Assembly (NCBI GenBank): GCA_036004405.1
Contig: DASYRM010000182.1
Coordinates: 1-28,135, forward strand
DNA from: DASYRM01 sp036004405
GTDB lineage: Bacteria > Acidobacteriota > Vicinamibacteria > Vicinamibacterales > UBA2999
Reading direction: 5' to 3'
Length of the DNA: 28,135 nt
The notes beneath the pieces are model-generated. The model did not search any database. It was not told where the DNA came from and saw only the letters and a program-made list of their open reading frames with translations. Below, piece after piece: positions 1 through 6,878 of the stretch; position 1 is the first letter of the stretch; the number at the start of each line of letters is the position of its first letter. The position numbers and the translations under genes were made by a program.

Positions 1-83
1 ACCACGCCGACGGCCACCGGAATCGCGAGGAGCGATCCCTGCTGAAACCGGCGGCGCCGGGCAGGCTGTCCAGTCGAAGACAT
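1..83 (-). CDS. Start of an unidentified gene (3' part outside window)
   Basis: An ATG at 83..81 overlaps the TAA stop of the cytidylyltransferase gene (TAATG). This is the same coupling seen at the other junctions of this operon, so a further gene most likely begins here. The 27 visible residues start MSSTGQPARRRRF and then turn hydrophobic (LLAIPVAVGV). This could be a positively charged cytoplasmic end before a membrane segment or signal anchor. Too little is visible to name a family. An in-frame start without a gene is possible but less likely given the coupling. Confidence 0.5.
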   Translation of the reverse strand, partial: MSSTGQPARRRRFQQGSLLAIPVAVGV

Positions 84-793
84 TACGCGACCTCGCGTTT
101 CTGTTGACCCCGAGCGCAGTCGAGGGGCTCCGCGGCCTCGATGAGGGCGAGAAGCGAGGGTTGGTCGGCGCCGGCGCGCGCGAAGAGCGAGCGCACCAGG
201 GCCAGATCGGCGGGCGTGTCCACGGTCATGCGCAGCTCCGGCCGCCGGAGCGGCCTGGGCGGAGCAGGGAACGCCAGATTCCACAGGTCGCCACGGCGCT
301 TCACCCAGGTGGTCACGTGCTCGCGGTCGTCGGGATCGCGCGCGTCCCGCGCCGCGCGCAGCAGCGCCGCGCGCGTCAGCGCTTCCACCGCCGCGCCGTA
401 GGGCAGCCCGTCCTCGCATACGTAGTCGGCGTGCAGCCCATTGAGCGCCGCCAGCGATCGACCGGCGGCGTCGATGTCCACGGCCGGGTTGTCGCCGGTG
501 GCGCGAACGACCGGGTCGAGATCGAACGCTTCGGCGGCGCCGGCCATCCGGCCGAGCACGTCGGTGTCGCTGCCGCGGTACACCGCGACCCCAAGCCGCG
601 TCGCGAGGTCGCAGAGCACCGTGTCCTCGTCGAGCGACGTGGTGGCCAGCACCACGCGGGCCATGCCGCCTGCGGCCAGGCGGCGGAGGCAGTGCTCGAG
701 GAGCGGCCGCCCCTCAATCAGTTCGAGCGCCTTCCCCGGCAGCCGCGTGGACGCCATCCGCGCCTGCAGCAGGATGCCCGCCCGCGACTGCAT
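83..793 (-). CDS. SpsF/NeuA-like cytidylyltransferase
   Basis: This 236-residue protein belongs to the SpsF / acylneuraminate cytidylyltransferase group of nucleotidyltransferases. The N-terminus carries the nucleotide-binding signature of that fold: ILLQARMASTRLPGKAL, where R and K contact the nucleotide phosphates. The sequence RATGDNPAVD near residue 100 holds the metal-binding Asp, and TVDTPADL near residue 195 is the usual C-terminal motif of SpsF-type proteins. Next to a NeuB-type synthase its likely role is activating a nonulosonic acid with CMP for a glycosyltransferase. That substrate is inferred, since SpsF-like proteins also act on other sugars. The ATG overlaps the stop of the upstream ATP-grasp gene (TGATG), indicating translational coupling. 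Confidence 0.85.
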   Translation of the reverse strand: MQSRAGILLQARMASTRLPGKALELIEGRPLLEHCLRRLAAGGMARVVLATTSLDEDTVLCDLATRLGVAVYRGSDTDVLGRMAGAAEAFDLDPVVRATGDNPAVDIDAAGRSLAALNGLHADYVCEDGLPYGAAVEALTRAALLRAARDARDPDDREHVTTWVKRRGDLWNLAFPAPPRPLRRPELRMTVDTPADLALVRSLFARAGADQPSLLALIEAAEPLDCARGQQKREVA

Positions 794-1806
794 CAGGCCA
801 CCTCGCTTCGGCGCGCCCGTGTCTCGGCGAGCGTCAGCAGTTCATGCGCCGAGCCCTGCACGAAGATGGCCGACTCGTACTTGCAGATCCAGAGGTCGTC
901 GCGGAACTCGCCAAGGCGCGGCATCAACCGCCGCCCGAGCGCCATCTGCACCAGCAGGCCGGGGAAATCGGCGCCGGCCGCGATGGTGAGGTCGATCCCG
1001 CCCGAGAATCGCGGATTGATTTCAAAGACGGCGGCTTCGGAGCCGCGCATGCGGCACTGGATGTTCAGGGCGCCGGTGAAGACGAACGCCTCGCAGACCC
1101 GCTCGGCCAGTTCCATCAGCGGCCGCGACTTCACCGTGCGCCCGCGGTCGATGACGCCGGAACGGATGACGACGCGCTCGCGCGGGACGATCGAAATGGG
1201 CCGGCCGCGCTGGTCGCACAGGACGTCGATGGTGAACTCCGGCCCCGAGAGGTACTCCTGGACGATCGGGTCGTCGATGCAGCCCAGGTAGTACGCGAGA
1301 TCGCGGCCATCCCGCACGACGTGGGCATCCACGGCGCCACGGCCGATGCGCGGCTTGATGAAGAGCGGGAACTCAATGGATGCGGGGATGTCGTGCGGCA
1401 GGTATGTCCGCGCCGCCGGCACGCCCAGCCCGGCGAGCCGCGTGCAGGTCTGGTACTTGTCGTTGCAGGCGTCGGCAGTGGCCGCGCTCGAGCAGGCCGC
1501 AAACGCGCCGGCCTGCCGGAATTGCTCGCGCGCCGCGCCGAACACCGTGAGCTCGTCGTCGATGGTGGGGACGACGAGCGACACGCGCTCCGCCCTGCAG
1601 ATCTCGAGGAGCGCCTCGATATACCCCGGGTCGGTGGCCAGCGGCACGCCGTAGGCCCGGTCCGCCACGTGCACGGCCGGCGAGTAGGCGTTGACGTCGG
1701 TGGCAATCACCCGCCCCGGCAGGCCGAGCGTGTCGATGGCCGACTGAAAGGCCTGCACCAGCGGCACGCGCCGCGACGCGGCCGTAACGAGTACGTTCAT
1801 CGGCAT
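793..1806 (-). CDS. ATP-grasp enzyme of the nonulosonate operon
   Basis: A 337-residue ATP-grasp protein of the carbamoyl-phosphate-synthase-like kind. Residues 1-110 form a Rossmann-like preATP-grasp domain (MNVLVTAASRRVPLV). FPLFIKPRIGRGAV near residue 155 is the ATP-binding strand-loop, and FEINPRFSGG near residue 270 supplies the magnesium ligands. Such enzymes join a carboxylate to an amine through an acyl phosphate. In this operon it could attach an amino acid or other acyl group to an amino sugar, but no substrate can be read from the sequence. An ATG-initiated start at 1806 is preferred over upstream codons because it overlaps the NeuB stop as TGATG. It also leaves the domain at normal length. 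The stop likewise overlaps the next start at 793. Confidence 0.85.
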   Translation of the reverse strand: MPMNVLVTAASRRVPLVQAFQSAIDTLGLPGRVIATDVNAYSPAVHVADRAYGVPLATDPGYIEALLEICRAERVSLVVPTIDDELTVFGAAREQFRQAGAFAACSSAATADACNDKYQTCTRLAGLGVPAARTYLPHDIPASIEFPLFIKPRIGRGAVDAHVVRDGRDLAYYLGCIDDPIVQEYLSGPEFTIDVLCDQRGRPISIVPRERVVIRSGVIDRGRTVKSRPLMELAERVCEAFVFTGALNIQCRMRGSEAAVFEINPRFSGGIDLTIAAGADFPGLLVQMALGRRLMPRLGEFRDDLWICKYESAIFVQGSAHELLTLAETRARRSEVA

Positions 1807-2852
1807 CACGCGCTCTTTCCTACGGGTAGATCGGCTTCTTCGAAGGCGTCGCCCTCGGCCATGCTGCGCCGCAGCGTCAGCCCCACGAGCTCCCGCGACC
1901 ACCGCGGGTCGAGAGCGGATGCCGGCCGCAGGGCCACGAAATCGCCGGCGCGAACGGTGTCTCCCGCGCTCAGCGGCCGGGCGGCATAGAGGCCGCGCCG
2001 GCTCGGAATGCGGTTCGCCTGCTCTGACGGACGGCACGCCTTGACGCCGTCGCCCAGCGCCGCGCGCGTCTGGCGCATGGCTTCGACGATGGCGGCAAAT
2101 TCCTCCGGGGTGCTCGACACCGGGCGGTCGATCGCCTCCTGGTCGTCGCCGAGCACGAAATGACGTTCGTAGATGTCGGCCCCCAGCGCCACCGCGGCAA
2201 CCGCGGACGCCAGCCCGCGCCCGTGGTCCGACAGCCCCGCCGGCACGCCGCAGGCGGAGGCCAGCGTCGGGATGGCGCGCAGATTCTCGTCGTGCACGGG
2301 CGTCGGGTAGGCCGACACGCAGTGCAGGACACCGACGCCGCCGGCGCCGGCCTTACGCGCGACCTCGAGCGCATGGCGCACTTCGTCGAGCGTGGCCATG
2401 CCGGTGGAGATCACGAGAGGGGCGCCGGTGCGCGCAGCCGCGGCGATCAGGCAGTCGTAGGTAAGGTCGCCGCTGGCGATCTTGAAAGCGTCGAAGCCGA
2501 GCGACTCCAGCACCGGCACGGCTTCTTCGAAGAACGGCGTCGTCATCACCGCGAGGCCGCGGCGGCGCGCGCGCGTGGCGACCGCGCGGTGGCCGTCCCA
2601 GTTCAATTCGAAGCTGCGAAAGAAGTCGCGCAGCGACGCGGCCTTCACGTGCGCCGGCGCCGGAGCTTGCGGCAGCACCAGGCGATTGGCGTCGATGGTC
2701 TGAAGCTTGATGGCGCTGGCGCCGGCGTCGGCGGCCGCATCCACCATGGCAAGCGCGCGCTCGAGCGAGCCGCCGTGGTTCAAGCCGATCTCGGCAATGG
2801 CAAACACGGGCGCCGACGCGCCAATGCGCCGCCCCGCAATCTCAAGCCGCAT
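1806..2852 (-). CDS. neuB: NeuB/PseI-type nonulosonic acid synthase
   Basis: A 348-residue synthase that condenses phosphoenolpyruvate with a six-carbon N-acyl sugar to give a nine-carbon nonulosonic acid. The TIM-barrel motifs are in order: FAIAEIGLNHGG near residue 18, IKLQT near 45, STGMA near 150, LHCVSAYPTP near 175 and LSDHGRG near 210. The C-terminal 65 residues (from RRGLYAARPLSAGDTV) form the SAF antifreeze-like domain. The length is normal for NeuB/PseI/LegI. Neighbouring PseG-like and PLP aminotransferase genes favour a pseudaminic or legionaminic type product over plain sialic acid, but the exact sugar is not determined. The ATG at 2852 lies 11 bases inside the upstream HAD gene; longer in-frame versions would run through HAD coding sequence. 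Confidence 0.92.
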   Translation of the reverse strand: MRLEIAGRRIGASAPVFAIAEIGLNHGGSLERALAMVDAAADAGASAIKLQTIDANRLVLPQAPAPAHVKAASLRDFFRSFELNWDGHRAVATRARRRGLAVMTTPFFEEAVPVLESLGFDAFKIASGDLTYDCLIAAAARTGAPLVISTGMATLDEVRHALEVARKAGAGGVGVLHCVSAYPTPVHDENLRAIPTLASACGVPAGLSDHGRGLASAVAAVALGADIYERHFVLGDDQEAIDRPVSSTPEEFAAIVEAMRQTRAALGDGVKACRPSEQANRIPSRRGLYAARPLSAGDTVRAGDFVALRPASALDPRWSRELVGLTLRRSMAEGDAFEEADLPVGKSA

Positions 2853-3519
2853 GGGCGCCGCTCCCCTTGACGAGGCGCCGGGCCGCCGCCGGTACGTCCT
2901 CGAGCATGACGATGGCGTCCGCGTCGCCTTCCGCCCGCCGCGCGGCACGCGCGGCCACGCGAATCGTGAACATCCCCGCCGCCCGCGCACCGTGGATGTC
3001 GCGCACGAGATCGTCGCCGATGAACACCGCCTGTCCGGCCGGCACGGCCACGGCGCTCAGCGCCGCGTCGAAGGCCGCGGATGACGGCTTCCCGCCCGGC
3101 GCGTGCTCCTCGGCGTAGAGCACCGCGTCCACCCGCGCCTCGAGGCCGAGCGCCTCGACCTTGGCGCGCTGCGTCGCCGGCAGCCCGTTGGTGAGGATGG
3201 CGACGCGCCACCCATCGGCGCGCAGCTGCGCGATGACCGCCGATGCCACCGATCCCAGCGTCAGCGCCGGCTCGTGGCGACGGATCACCTCGACCAGCTC
3301 GGGGATGATGCTCTCGGGCAGCCCGTGATCGGCGCACAGCACCTGCAGCTCCCGCCCCTCGTGGCCGCGCATCCGGGCGCGCTTCAGCGTCGCAAGGATC
3401 CATGGGGCCGGCAGGCTGAAGCGCCGCTCGAGCTCGTCGGCCACCGCCGCGAACCCGCTGAGCACGAACTGGTCGCGCTCGTAGAGCGTGTCGTCGAGAT
3501 CGAAGATGGCTGCTTTCAT
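2842..3519 (-). CDS. HAD-family phosphatase
   Basis: A 225-residue HAD superfamily I hydrolase. Motif I is FDLDDTLY, with nucleophile D7 and acid/base D9. Motif II is the T of LTNG near residue 107, motif III the Lys of GGKPSS near 141, and motif IV GDDLVRD near 164. A helical cap lies between motifs I and II. The catalytic set looks complete. It sits between the PseG-like and NeuB genes. One role would be removing the 9-phosphate if the synthase uses a 6-phosphorylated sugar, as NANP does in sialic acid synthesis. If the pathway is the UDP-sugar type, no phosphatase would be needed there and its job is open. Its ATG overlaps the PseG-like stop by four bases (ATGA). Confidence 0.85.
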   Translation of the reverse strand: MKAAIFDLDDTLYERDQFVLSGFAAVADELERRFSLPAPWILATLKRARMRGHEGRELQVLCADHGLPESIIPELVEVIRRHEPALTLGSVASAVIAQLRADGWRVAILTNGLPATQRAKVEALGLEARVDAVLYAEEHAPGGKPSSAAFDAALSAVAVPAGQAVFIGDDLVRDIHGARAAGMFTIRVAARAARRAEGDADAIVMLEDVPAAARRLVKGSGAHAA

Positions 3520-4568
3520 GAAACTCTCCGCACCCGTAGCTGCAGGCCTTTGGGCCTGCTCACAATCAGCTGGCGAATGGCTTCCGCTACGCGCGCGGCC
3601 CCGCGGCCGTCCACGAGCGTTCGGCCCTGCCCGGCCAGCGCCGTTCTGAGCGCTGGCTGCCGCAGCAGGCGCACCACGTCGCGCGCGACGCGCTCCGCAT
3701 CGGGCGCGCTGGTCGCGTCGCCGAGCGCTGCACCGGCGGCCACGAACCCGCGGACCGTCGGCCGCTGCGGCACGACCACCGGCACGCCGACCGCGGCCAC
3801 CCCTCGCGCGGAGGCTTCGTAGAGCGACACGCCGCCGCCGACCACGGCGACATCGCACGCCGCCAGCTCGCCTGCCAGCCCGTTGAGCGGGCCGGTCCAG
3901 ACAATCCGATCGCGAACAGAGGCGGAGGCGACCGCGAAGCCGCCGGCAATGCGAACGCACACCCACGGCAGTTCGTGCAGGACGGCGGTGGCGATGGCGT
4001 AGCCGAGCAGGGCGCGCGGCCCGCCGCCGAGCGCGATGAGCACGCGAGGCGAGCGCGGGCGCCGGAGGGCGCGCAACGGCGAGGCGAACGCCGGATCGAG
4101 CAGCGCGAATCGCGGTCCGCTCAAGAAGGTACGTAGAGGCGAACCCTGAAAGGGTTCGCCTGCAGGCGGACCTCTTCGAGGTCCGCCTCTACGTACGGCG
4201 CGCACGATGCTGCCGTCTACGACCAGGTCGCCCTCTCGAGCGCCAATGCCGAGGTCATGCACGGTCACCACCGGGCAGCCGGCCTGGCGGGCGCACCGAA
4301 TCCAGCGCCGCGCGTCAGACGCGATGGGGTCGTCCACGACGATCACCTGCGGGGCCACGCGCGCGATCACCGCCGCAGACGCGCCGTCGATCACGTCGCA
4401 GCCCAGGGCGCGAGCCGCCGTGCGTGCGCGCTGGCCGCCGCGAATCGCGATCAGCGGCCGCACGCCGAGCGCCCGCGCCAGCGAGCGGCAGCGCACCAGG
4501 TGGCCGAAGCCGCGCCGCGGACCCGCCGGCGCGCGGAAGAGCACGCGCAGGTCAGCGGAGGCAGTCAT
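3516..4568 (-). CDS. pseG: PseG-like UDP-sugar hydrolase with an in-frame REPIN
   Basis: A 350-residue GT-B-fold protein like PseG, which releases UDP from the altritol-type precursor of pseudaminic acid (or its legionaminic counterpart). Evidence: GFGHLVRCRSLARAL near residue 19 contains the Gly-His pair of the PseG active site; VIVVDDP lies near residue 75; a C-terminal UDP-binding half includes LIALGGGPRALLG and VVGGGVSLYEASARGV. Residues 125-147 are odd. They are encoded by the palindromic pair at 4129-4196 and read as Arg/Gly/Pro-rich sequence between DGSIVRA and FLSGPRFALLDP, where relatives have only a short loop. The last residues (KGLQL onwards) are also encoded by a palindrome. The start overlaps the aminotransferase gene by 17 bases. 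Whether the protein tolerates the insertion is unknown. Confidence 0.82.
   Translation of the reverse strand: MTASADLRVLFRAPAGPRRGFGHLVRCRSLARALGVRPLIAIRGGQRARTAARALGCDVIDGASAAVIARVAPQVIVVDDPIASDARRWIRCARQAGCPVVTVHDLGIGAREGDLVVDGSIVRAVRRGGPRRGPPAGEPFQGSPLRTFLSGPRFALLDPAFASPLRALRRPRSPRVLIALGGGPRALLGYAIATAVLHELPWVCVRIAGGFAVASASVRDRIVWTGPLNGLAGELAACDVAVVGGGVSLYEASARGVAAVGVPVVVPQRPTVRGFVAAGAALGDATSAPDAERVARDVVRLLRQPALRTALAGQGRTLVDGRGAARVAEAIRQLIVSRPKGLQLRVRRVS
3536..3559. repeat. REP-like palindrome at the 3' end of pseG-like gene
   Basis: The tetranucleotide GTAG is followed by CT and a hairpin with arms GCAGGCC and GGCCTGC around a four-base loop. It matches the unit at 25795-25818 (other strand) at 22 of 24 positions. 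It encodes the C-terminal tail of the PseG-like protein. Confidence 0.75.
4129..4196. repeat. REPIN: two inverted REP units inside the pseG-like gene
   Basis: A 68-base compound palindrome. Outer arms are 13 bases, perfectly complementary (4129-4141 with 4184-4196). Inside are two hairpins, 4138-4160 and 4165-4187, each with a 10-bp stem and 3-base loop, separated by TGCA. Read outward-in, each half is a 28-base unit starting GTAGAGGCG. The two halves differ at six positions that form three compensated base pairs. GTAG followed by a hairpin is the known layout of REP sequences mobilised by RAYT transposases, and two inverted units form a REPIN. Confidence 0.85.
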
Positions 4569-5709
4569 GGAGGGCTTCGATGACTCGCTCGACGTCGGCG
4601 TCGGGCATGGCCGGAGACAGCGGGAGCGACAGCGTCGAATCCGACACCGCCTCCGCCTGCGGAAACATCCCGCGCCGCAAGCCGAAGCGGTCGCGGTAAT
4701 AGGAGTGCAGGTGCACGGCGCGGAAGTGGATGCTCGTATCCACGCCGGCGTCGCGCAGCCGCTTCTGCAGATCGTCGCGCGAGACGCCGCAGCTCGAGAC
4801 GTCCACCAGGACCGGATAGAGGTGCCGGGCGTGCACAGTGCCCGACGGCGGCGGCGCCGGGCGGAAGAGCGGCAGATCCGCCAGCCCCTCGTCGTAGCGG
4901 GCCGCAATGGCCTCGCGCCGCGCGTGCATCGCGCCGATGCGGGCCAGCTGCCGCAGGCCGATCGCGGCCTGCAGGTCCATCATGTTGTATTTGAAGCCGG
5001 GCATCGCCACGTCGTAGTGCGGGCTGCCGCCCGGGGCGTAGCGCGCCCACGCATCGCGGCTCATGCCGTGCAGCGAGGCCGTGCGAATGAACGCCGCTGC
5101 CGCCTCGTCCCGGGCGGTGACCATGCCGCCCTCCCCCGTCGTCAGGTTCTTGGTCGCGTAGAAGCTGAAGCAGGTGAAGTCGGCAATCGATCCCACCTTG
5201 CGCGCGTTCACCATGCCTTCGACGCAGTGCGCCGCGTCCTCGATGAGCGTCAGCCCGTCGCGACGCGCCAGCCGCTCGAACGCCTCGAGGTCGGCCGGAA
5301 GCCCGGCGTAGTCCACCGGCAGCAGCACGCGCGTGGCGCGCGTCACGCGTGCCGCGGCCGCCGCGGGGTCGAGATTCCACGTCGAGGGATCGATGTCGGC
5401 AAAGACCGGCGTGGCGCCGGTGTGCACGATCACGTTCGCGGTGGCGCAGAACGTGAGCGGTGTTGTCACCACCTCGTGCCCCTGCCCGACGCCGGCGGCC
5501 AGCAGCGACAGATGGAGCGCGGCGGTGCACGAGTTCACCGCCACGGCGTGCGGCGCGCCGGTGTACGCGGCGAACTCCGCCTCGAAGCGGCGCACGCGCG
5601 GACCGGTCGTCAGCCAGCCCGACTCGAGGGTCGCGACGACCTCTTCGATCTCGTCGGGCCCGACGTTGGACGGCGAAAACGGCACGAAGGTAGTGGCGGT
5701 CGAAGCCAT
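4552..5709 (-). CDS. DegT/DnrJ/EryC1/StrS PLP aminotransferase (PseC/LegC-like)
   Basis: A 385-residue sugar aminotransferase of fold type I. It would transfer an amino group from glutamate to a UDP- or NDP-4-keto-sugar. The PLP Lys is K187 in FSFYATKNLTTGEGGM. EDAAHCVEG near residue 160 carries the PLP-ring Asp and following His, and SCTAALHLSL near 60 binds the phosphate. SGWLTTGPRVRRFE near residue 30 is the usual N-terminal signature. It is the first gene of the nonulosonate operon and resembles PseC/LegC in context. No sugar dehydratase (PseB) or PseH-type acetyltransferase is seen beside it, so those steps must be encoded elsewhere. The start at 5709 was chosen from domain length; ATG codons at 5751 and further upstream give unusual extensions. 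No good ribosome site is visible. Confidence 0.9.
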   Translation of the reverse strand: MASTATTFVPFSPSNVGPDEIEEVVATLESGWLTTGPRVRRFEAEFAAYTGAPHAVAVNSCTAALHLSLLAAGVGQGHEVVTTPLTFCATANVIVHTGATPVFADIDPSTWNLDPAAAAARVTRATRVLLPVDYAGLPADLEAFERLARRDGLTLIEDAAHCVEGMVNARKVGSIADFTCFSFYATKNLTTGEGGMVTARDEAAAAFIRTASLHGMSRDAWARYAPGGSPHYDVAMPGFKYNMMDLQAAIGLRQLARIGAMHARREAIAARYDEGLADLPLFRPAPPPSGTVHARHLYPVLVDVSSCGVSRDDLQKRLRDAGVDTSIHFRAVHLHSYYRDRFGLRRGMFPQAEAVSDSTLSLPLSPAMPDADVERVIEALHDCLR

Positions 5710-5717
5710 GCGCGGAA

Positions 5718-5730
5718 TGCACACAGTGCA
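5718..5730. promoter_or_regulatory. Short inverted repeat TGCAC-ACA-GTGCA
   Basis: A perfect 5+3+5 inverted repeat lies eight bases upstream of the aminotransferase start, in the leader of the minus-strand operon. The TGCAC...GTGCA arms resemble half-sites of NtrC-type activators, but the spacer is shorter than usual. It could be an operator or chance. Confidence 0.3.
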
Positions 5731-5758
5731 ACCGCGGTTCCGGAGCGCCATGCCATGC

Positions 5759-5774
5759 CATGCCAGCTGGCATG
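5759..5774. promoter_or_regulatory. 16-bp perfect palindrome beside TGCCA repeats
   Basis: CATGCCAGCTGGCATG is a perfect palindrome in the gap between the divergent nonulosonate operon and flagellin gene. It directly follows repeated TGCCA units at 5746-5760. A dimeric regulator site is a reasonable guess; no known consensus was recognised. Confidence 0.4.
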
Positions 5775-5904
5775 CGGACTTTCTGGAATGAATCGGCGCG
5801 TTGCGCGCCGCTGCACGTCTTGGGAGTGACGGTGCGCCGACAACGCCGTCCGGAGGCCCATCAGGCTGCGCGCAATAGCGCGCCAAGAAGACACTGGGCC
5901 GTTA

Positions 5905-5929
5905 GGCCGGGCTCCGCAGGGGCCCGGCC
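5905..5929. repeat. GC-rich hairpin just upstream of the flagellin promoter
   Basis: Arms GGCCGGGCTCC and GGGGCCCGGCC around a 3-base loop make an 11-bp stem with one T-G wobble. It ends four bases before the -35-like element of the flagellin promoter. There is no T tract on either side, so termination is not clearly supported. It may insulate the divergent units. Confidence 0.45.
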
Positions 5930-5932
5930 CAT

Positions 5933-5959
5933 TAAAGAACCCGTGAGGCCTTCCGATTA
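5933..5959 (+). promoter_or_regulatory. Sigma-28 (FliA)-type promoter of the flagellin gene
   Basis: TAAA at 5933-5936, then exactly 15 bases, then TCCGATTA at 5952-5959. The enterobacterial sigma-28 consensus is TAAA-N15-GCCGATAA, so the -10 matches at six of eight positions with ideal spacing. Transcription would start near 5966 and give a leader of about 76 bases. Sigma-28 control is standard for flagellin genes. Confidence 0.8.
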
Positions 5960-5996
5960 CCTCCGAAGTTTGGTGGCCCCCCGAACGGGTGCCAGA

Positions 5997-6033
5997 CGGT
6001 TCGCAAGGACGCGAACCGCTTTCTCACGGAGGA
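5997..6033 (+). promoter_or_regulatory. Putative CsrA target in the flagellin leader plus ribosome site
   Basis: CGGTTCGC (5997-6004) and GCGAACCG (6011-6018) form an 8-bp stem whose 6-base loop is AAGGAC, which presents an ANGGA motif. A second ANGGA (ACGGA, 6026-6030) overlaps the Shine-Dalgarno GGAGGA (6028-6033), eight bases before the ATG. The two GGA cores are 21 bases apart. One site in a hairpin loop and one on the ribosome site is the layout known for CsrA control of hag in Bacillus. The csrA and fliW genes lie in this window. Confidence 0.7.
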
Positions 6034-6041
6034 ACGGTTAC

Positions 6042-6848
6042 ATGGCTTCATTCTCAGTTGTCAGCAACATCGCCTCGGTCAACGCCCAGGCGAACCTGTC
6101 GGTCAGCAGCATGGGGCTCAACAAGGCCCTGAACCGCCTGTCGAGCGGCTTCCGCATCAACACCTCGGGTGACGACGCGGCCGGCTTGGCGATCGCGAAC
6201 AACTATCGCAGCGAGCAGGCGATTCTGACCCAGGGCATCCGCAACGCGAACGACGGTCTGTCGACGCTCAACATCAAGGACGGCGCGCTGAACAACGTGT
6301 CGCTGCTCCTCGACCGTCTCGCGACGCTGGCCTCGCAGGCCTCGTCCTCGGCCGGTGGCGTGGACATCAGCAAGCTGGAAGACGAGTACAACGAGGTGAT
6401 CGACGAAATCGACCGCGAAATCACGGTCGGTGGTCTCGATGCGGCGGCCGGCTTCTCGGTGTTCGTGAGCTCGGAAGCGACGGCGGCCGACGGCATCATC
6501 GCCGGCAACATCGGCGCGGCCGACACCACCACGCTGGGCCTCAACCAGGCGAGCTGGGCGGACTCGTCCGACGCGCAGGCGTCGCTCGGCGAGATCTCGG
6601 GCGCCATCGACACCCTCGGTGACGTGCAGAACTCGGTGGGTATCCTGCAGAACCGCCTGACCTTCGCCGTGTCGCTGGCGCAGTCGCAGGTGGTCAACAA
6701 GAAGGCCGCCGAGAGCCGCATCCGCGACGCCAACATCGCGGAGGAGTCGGCGAACCTGACGCGCTACAACATCCTGAACCAGTCCGGCATTGCCGCTCTG
6801 GCGCAGGCGAATCAGTCCAGCGCGTCGGTCCTGTCGCTCCTGCGGTAG
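6042..6848 (+). CDS. fliC: Flagellin (filament subunit)
   Basis: A short, 268-residue flagellin. The N-terminal D0/D1 half (about 1-130) has the family signature NRLSSGFRINTSGDDAAGLAIANNYRSE split over residues 28-55, and RNANDGLSTLNIKDGALN follows. The C-terminal half (about 195-268) has AAESRIRDANIAEESANLTRYNIL and ends LLR. Only about 65 residues lie between them, so there is no large outer D2/D3 domain. That middle stretch is rich in Ser, Thr and Ala and is where O-glycosylation by a Maf enzyme would be expected. The ATG at 6042 has a strong GGAGGA site at ideal distance; longer in-frame reading to 5760 crosses the promoter and is rejected. It is preceded by a sigma-28-like promoter and followed by a terminator, so it is probably monocistronic. 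Confidence 0.97.
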   Translation: MASFSVVSNIASVNAQANLSVSSMGLNKALNRLSSGFRINTSGDDAAGLAIANNYRSEQAILTQGIRNANDGLSTLNIKDGALNNVSLLLDRLATLASQASSSAGGVDISKLEDEYNEVIDEIDREITVGGLDAAAGFSVFVSSEATAADGIIAGNIGAADTTTLGLNQASWADSSDAQASLGEISGAIDTLGDVQNSVGILQNRLTFAVSLAQSQVVNKKAAESRIRDANIAEESANLTRYNILNQSGIAALAQANQSSASVLSLLR

Positions 6849-6878
6849 GTCCGGGTTTTCGCGTTCCGGGTTCCAAGG

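Noticed and set aside
104..1291. Long plus-strand open frame opposite the cytidylyltransferase and ATP-grasp genes
   Set aside because: Arg/Gly/Ala-rich shadow of high-GC coding DNA; the opposite strand carries clear enzyme motifs.
1741..1770. ACTGAAAGGCCTGC resembling a REP unit
   Set aside because: No second arm; ordinary coding sequence of the ATP-grasp gene.
4207..5829. 540-codon plus-strand open frame opposite the aminotransferase gene
   Set aside because: His/Arg/Gly-rich composition and no domain; the antisense aminotransferase has all catalytic motifs.
5760..6041. N-terminal extension of flagellin from an in-frame ATG at 5760
   Set aside because: It would translate the promoter and leader; ATG 6042 has the ribosome site and the conserved flagellin N-terminus.
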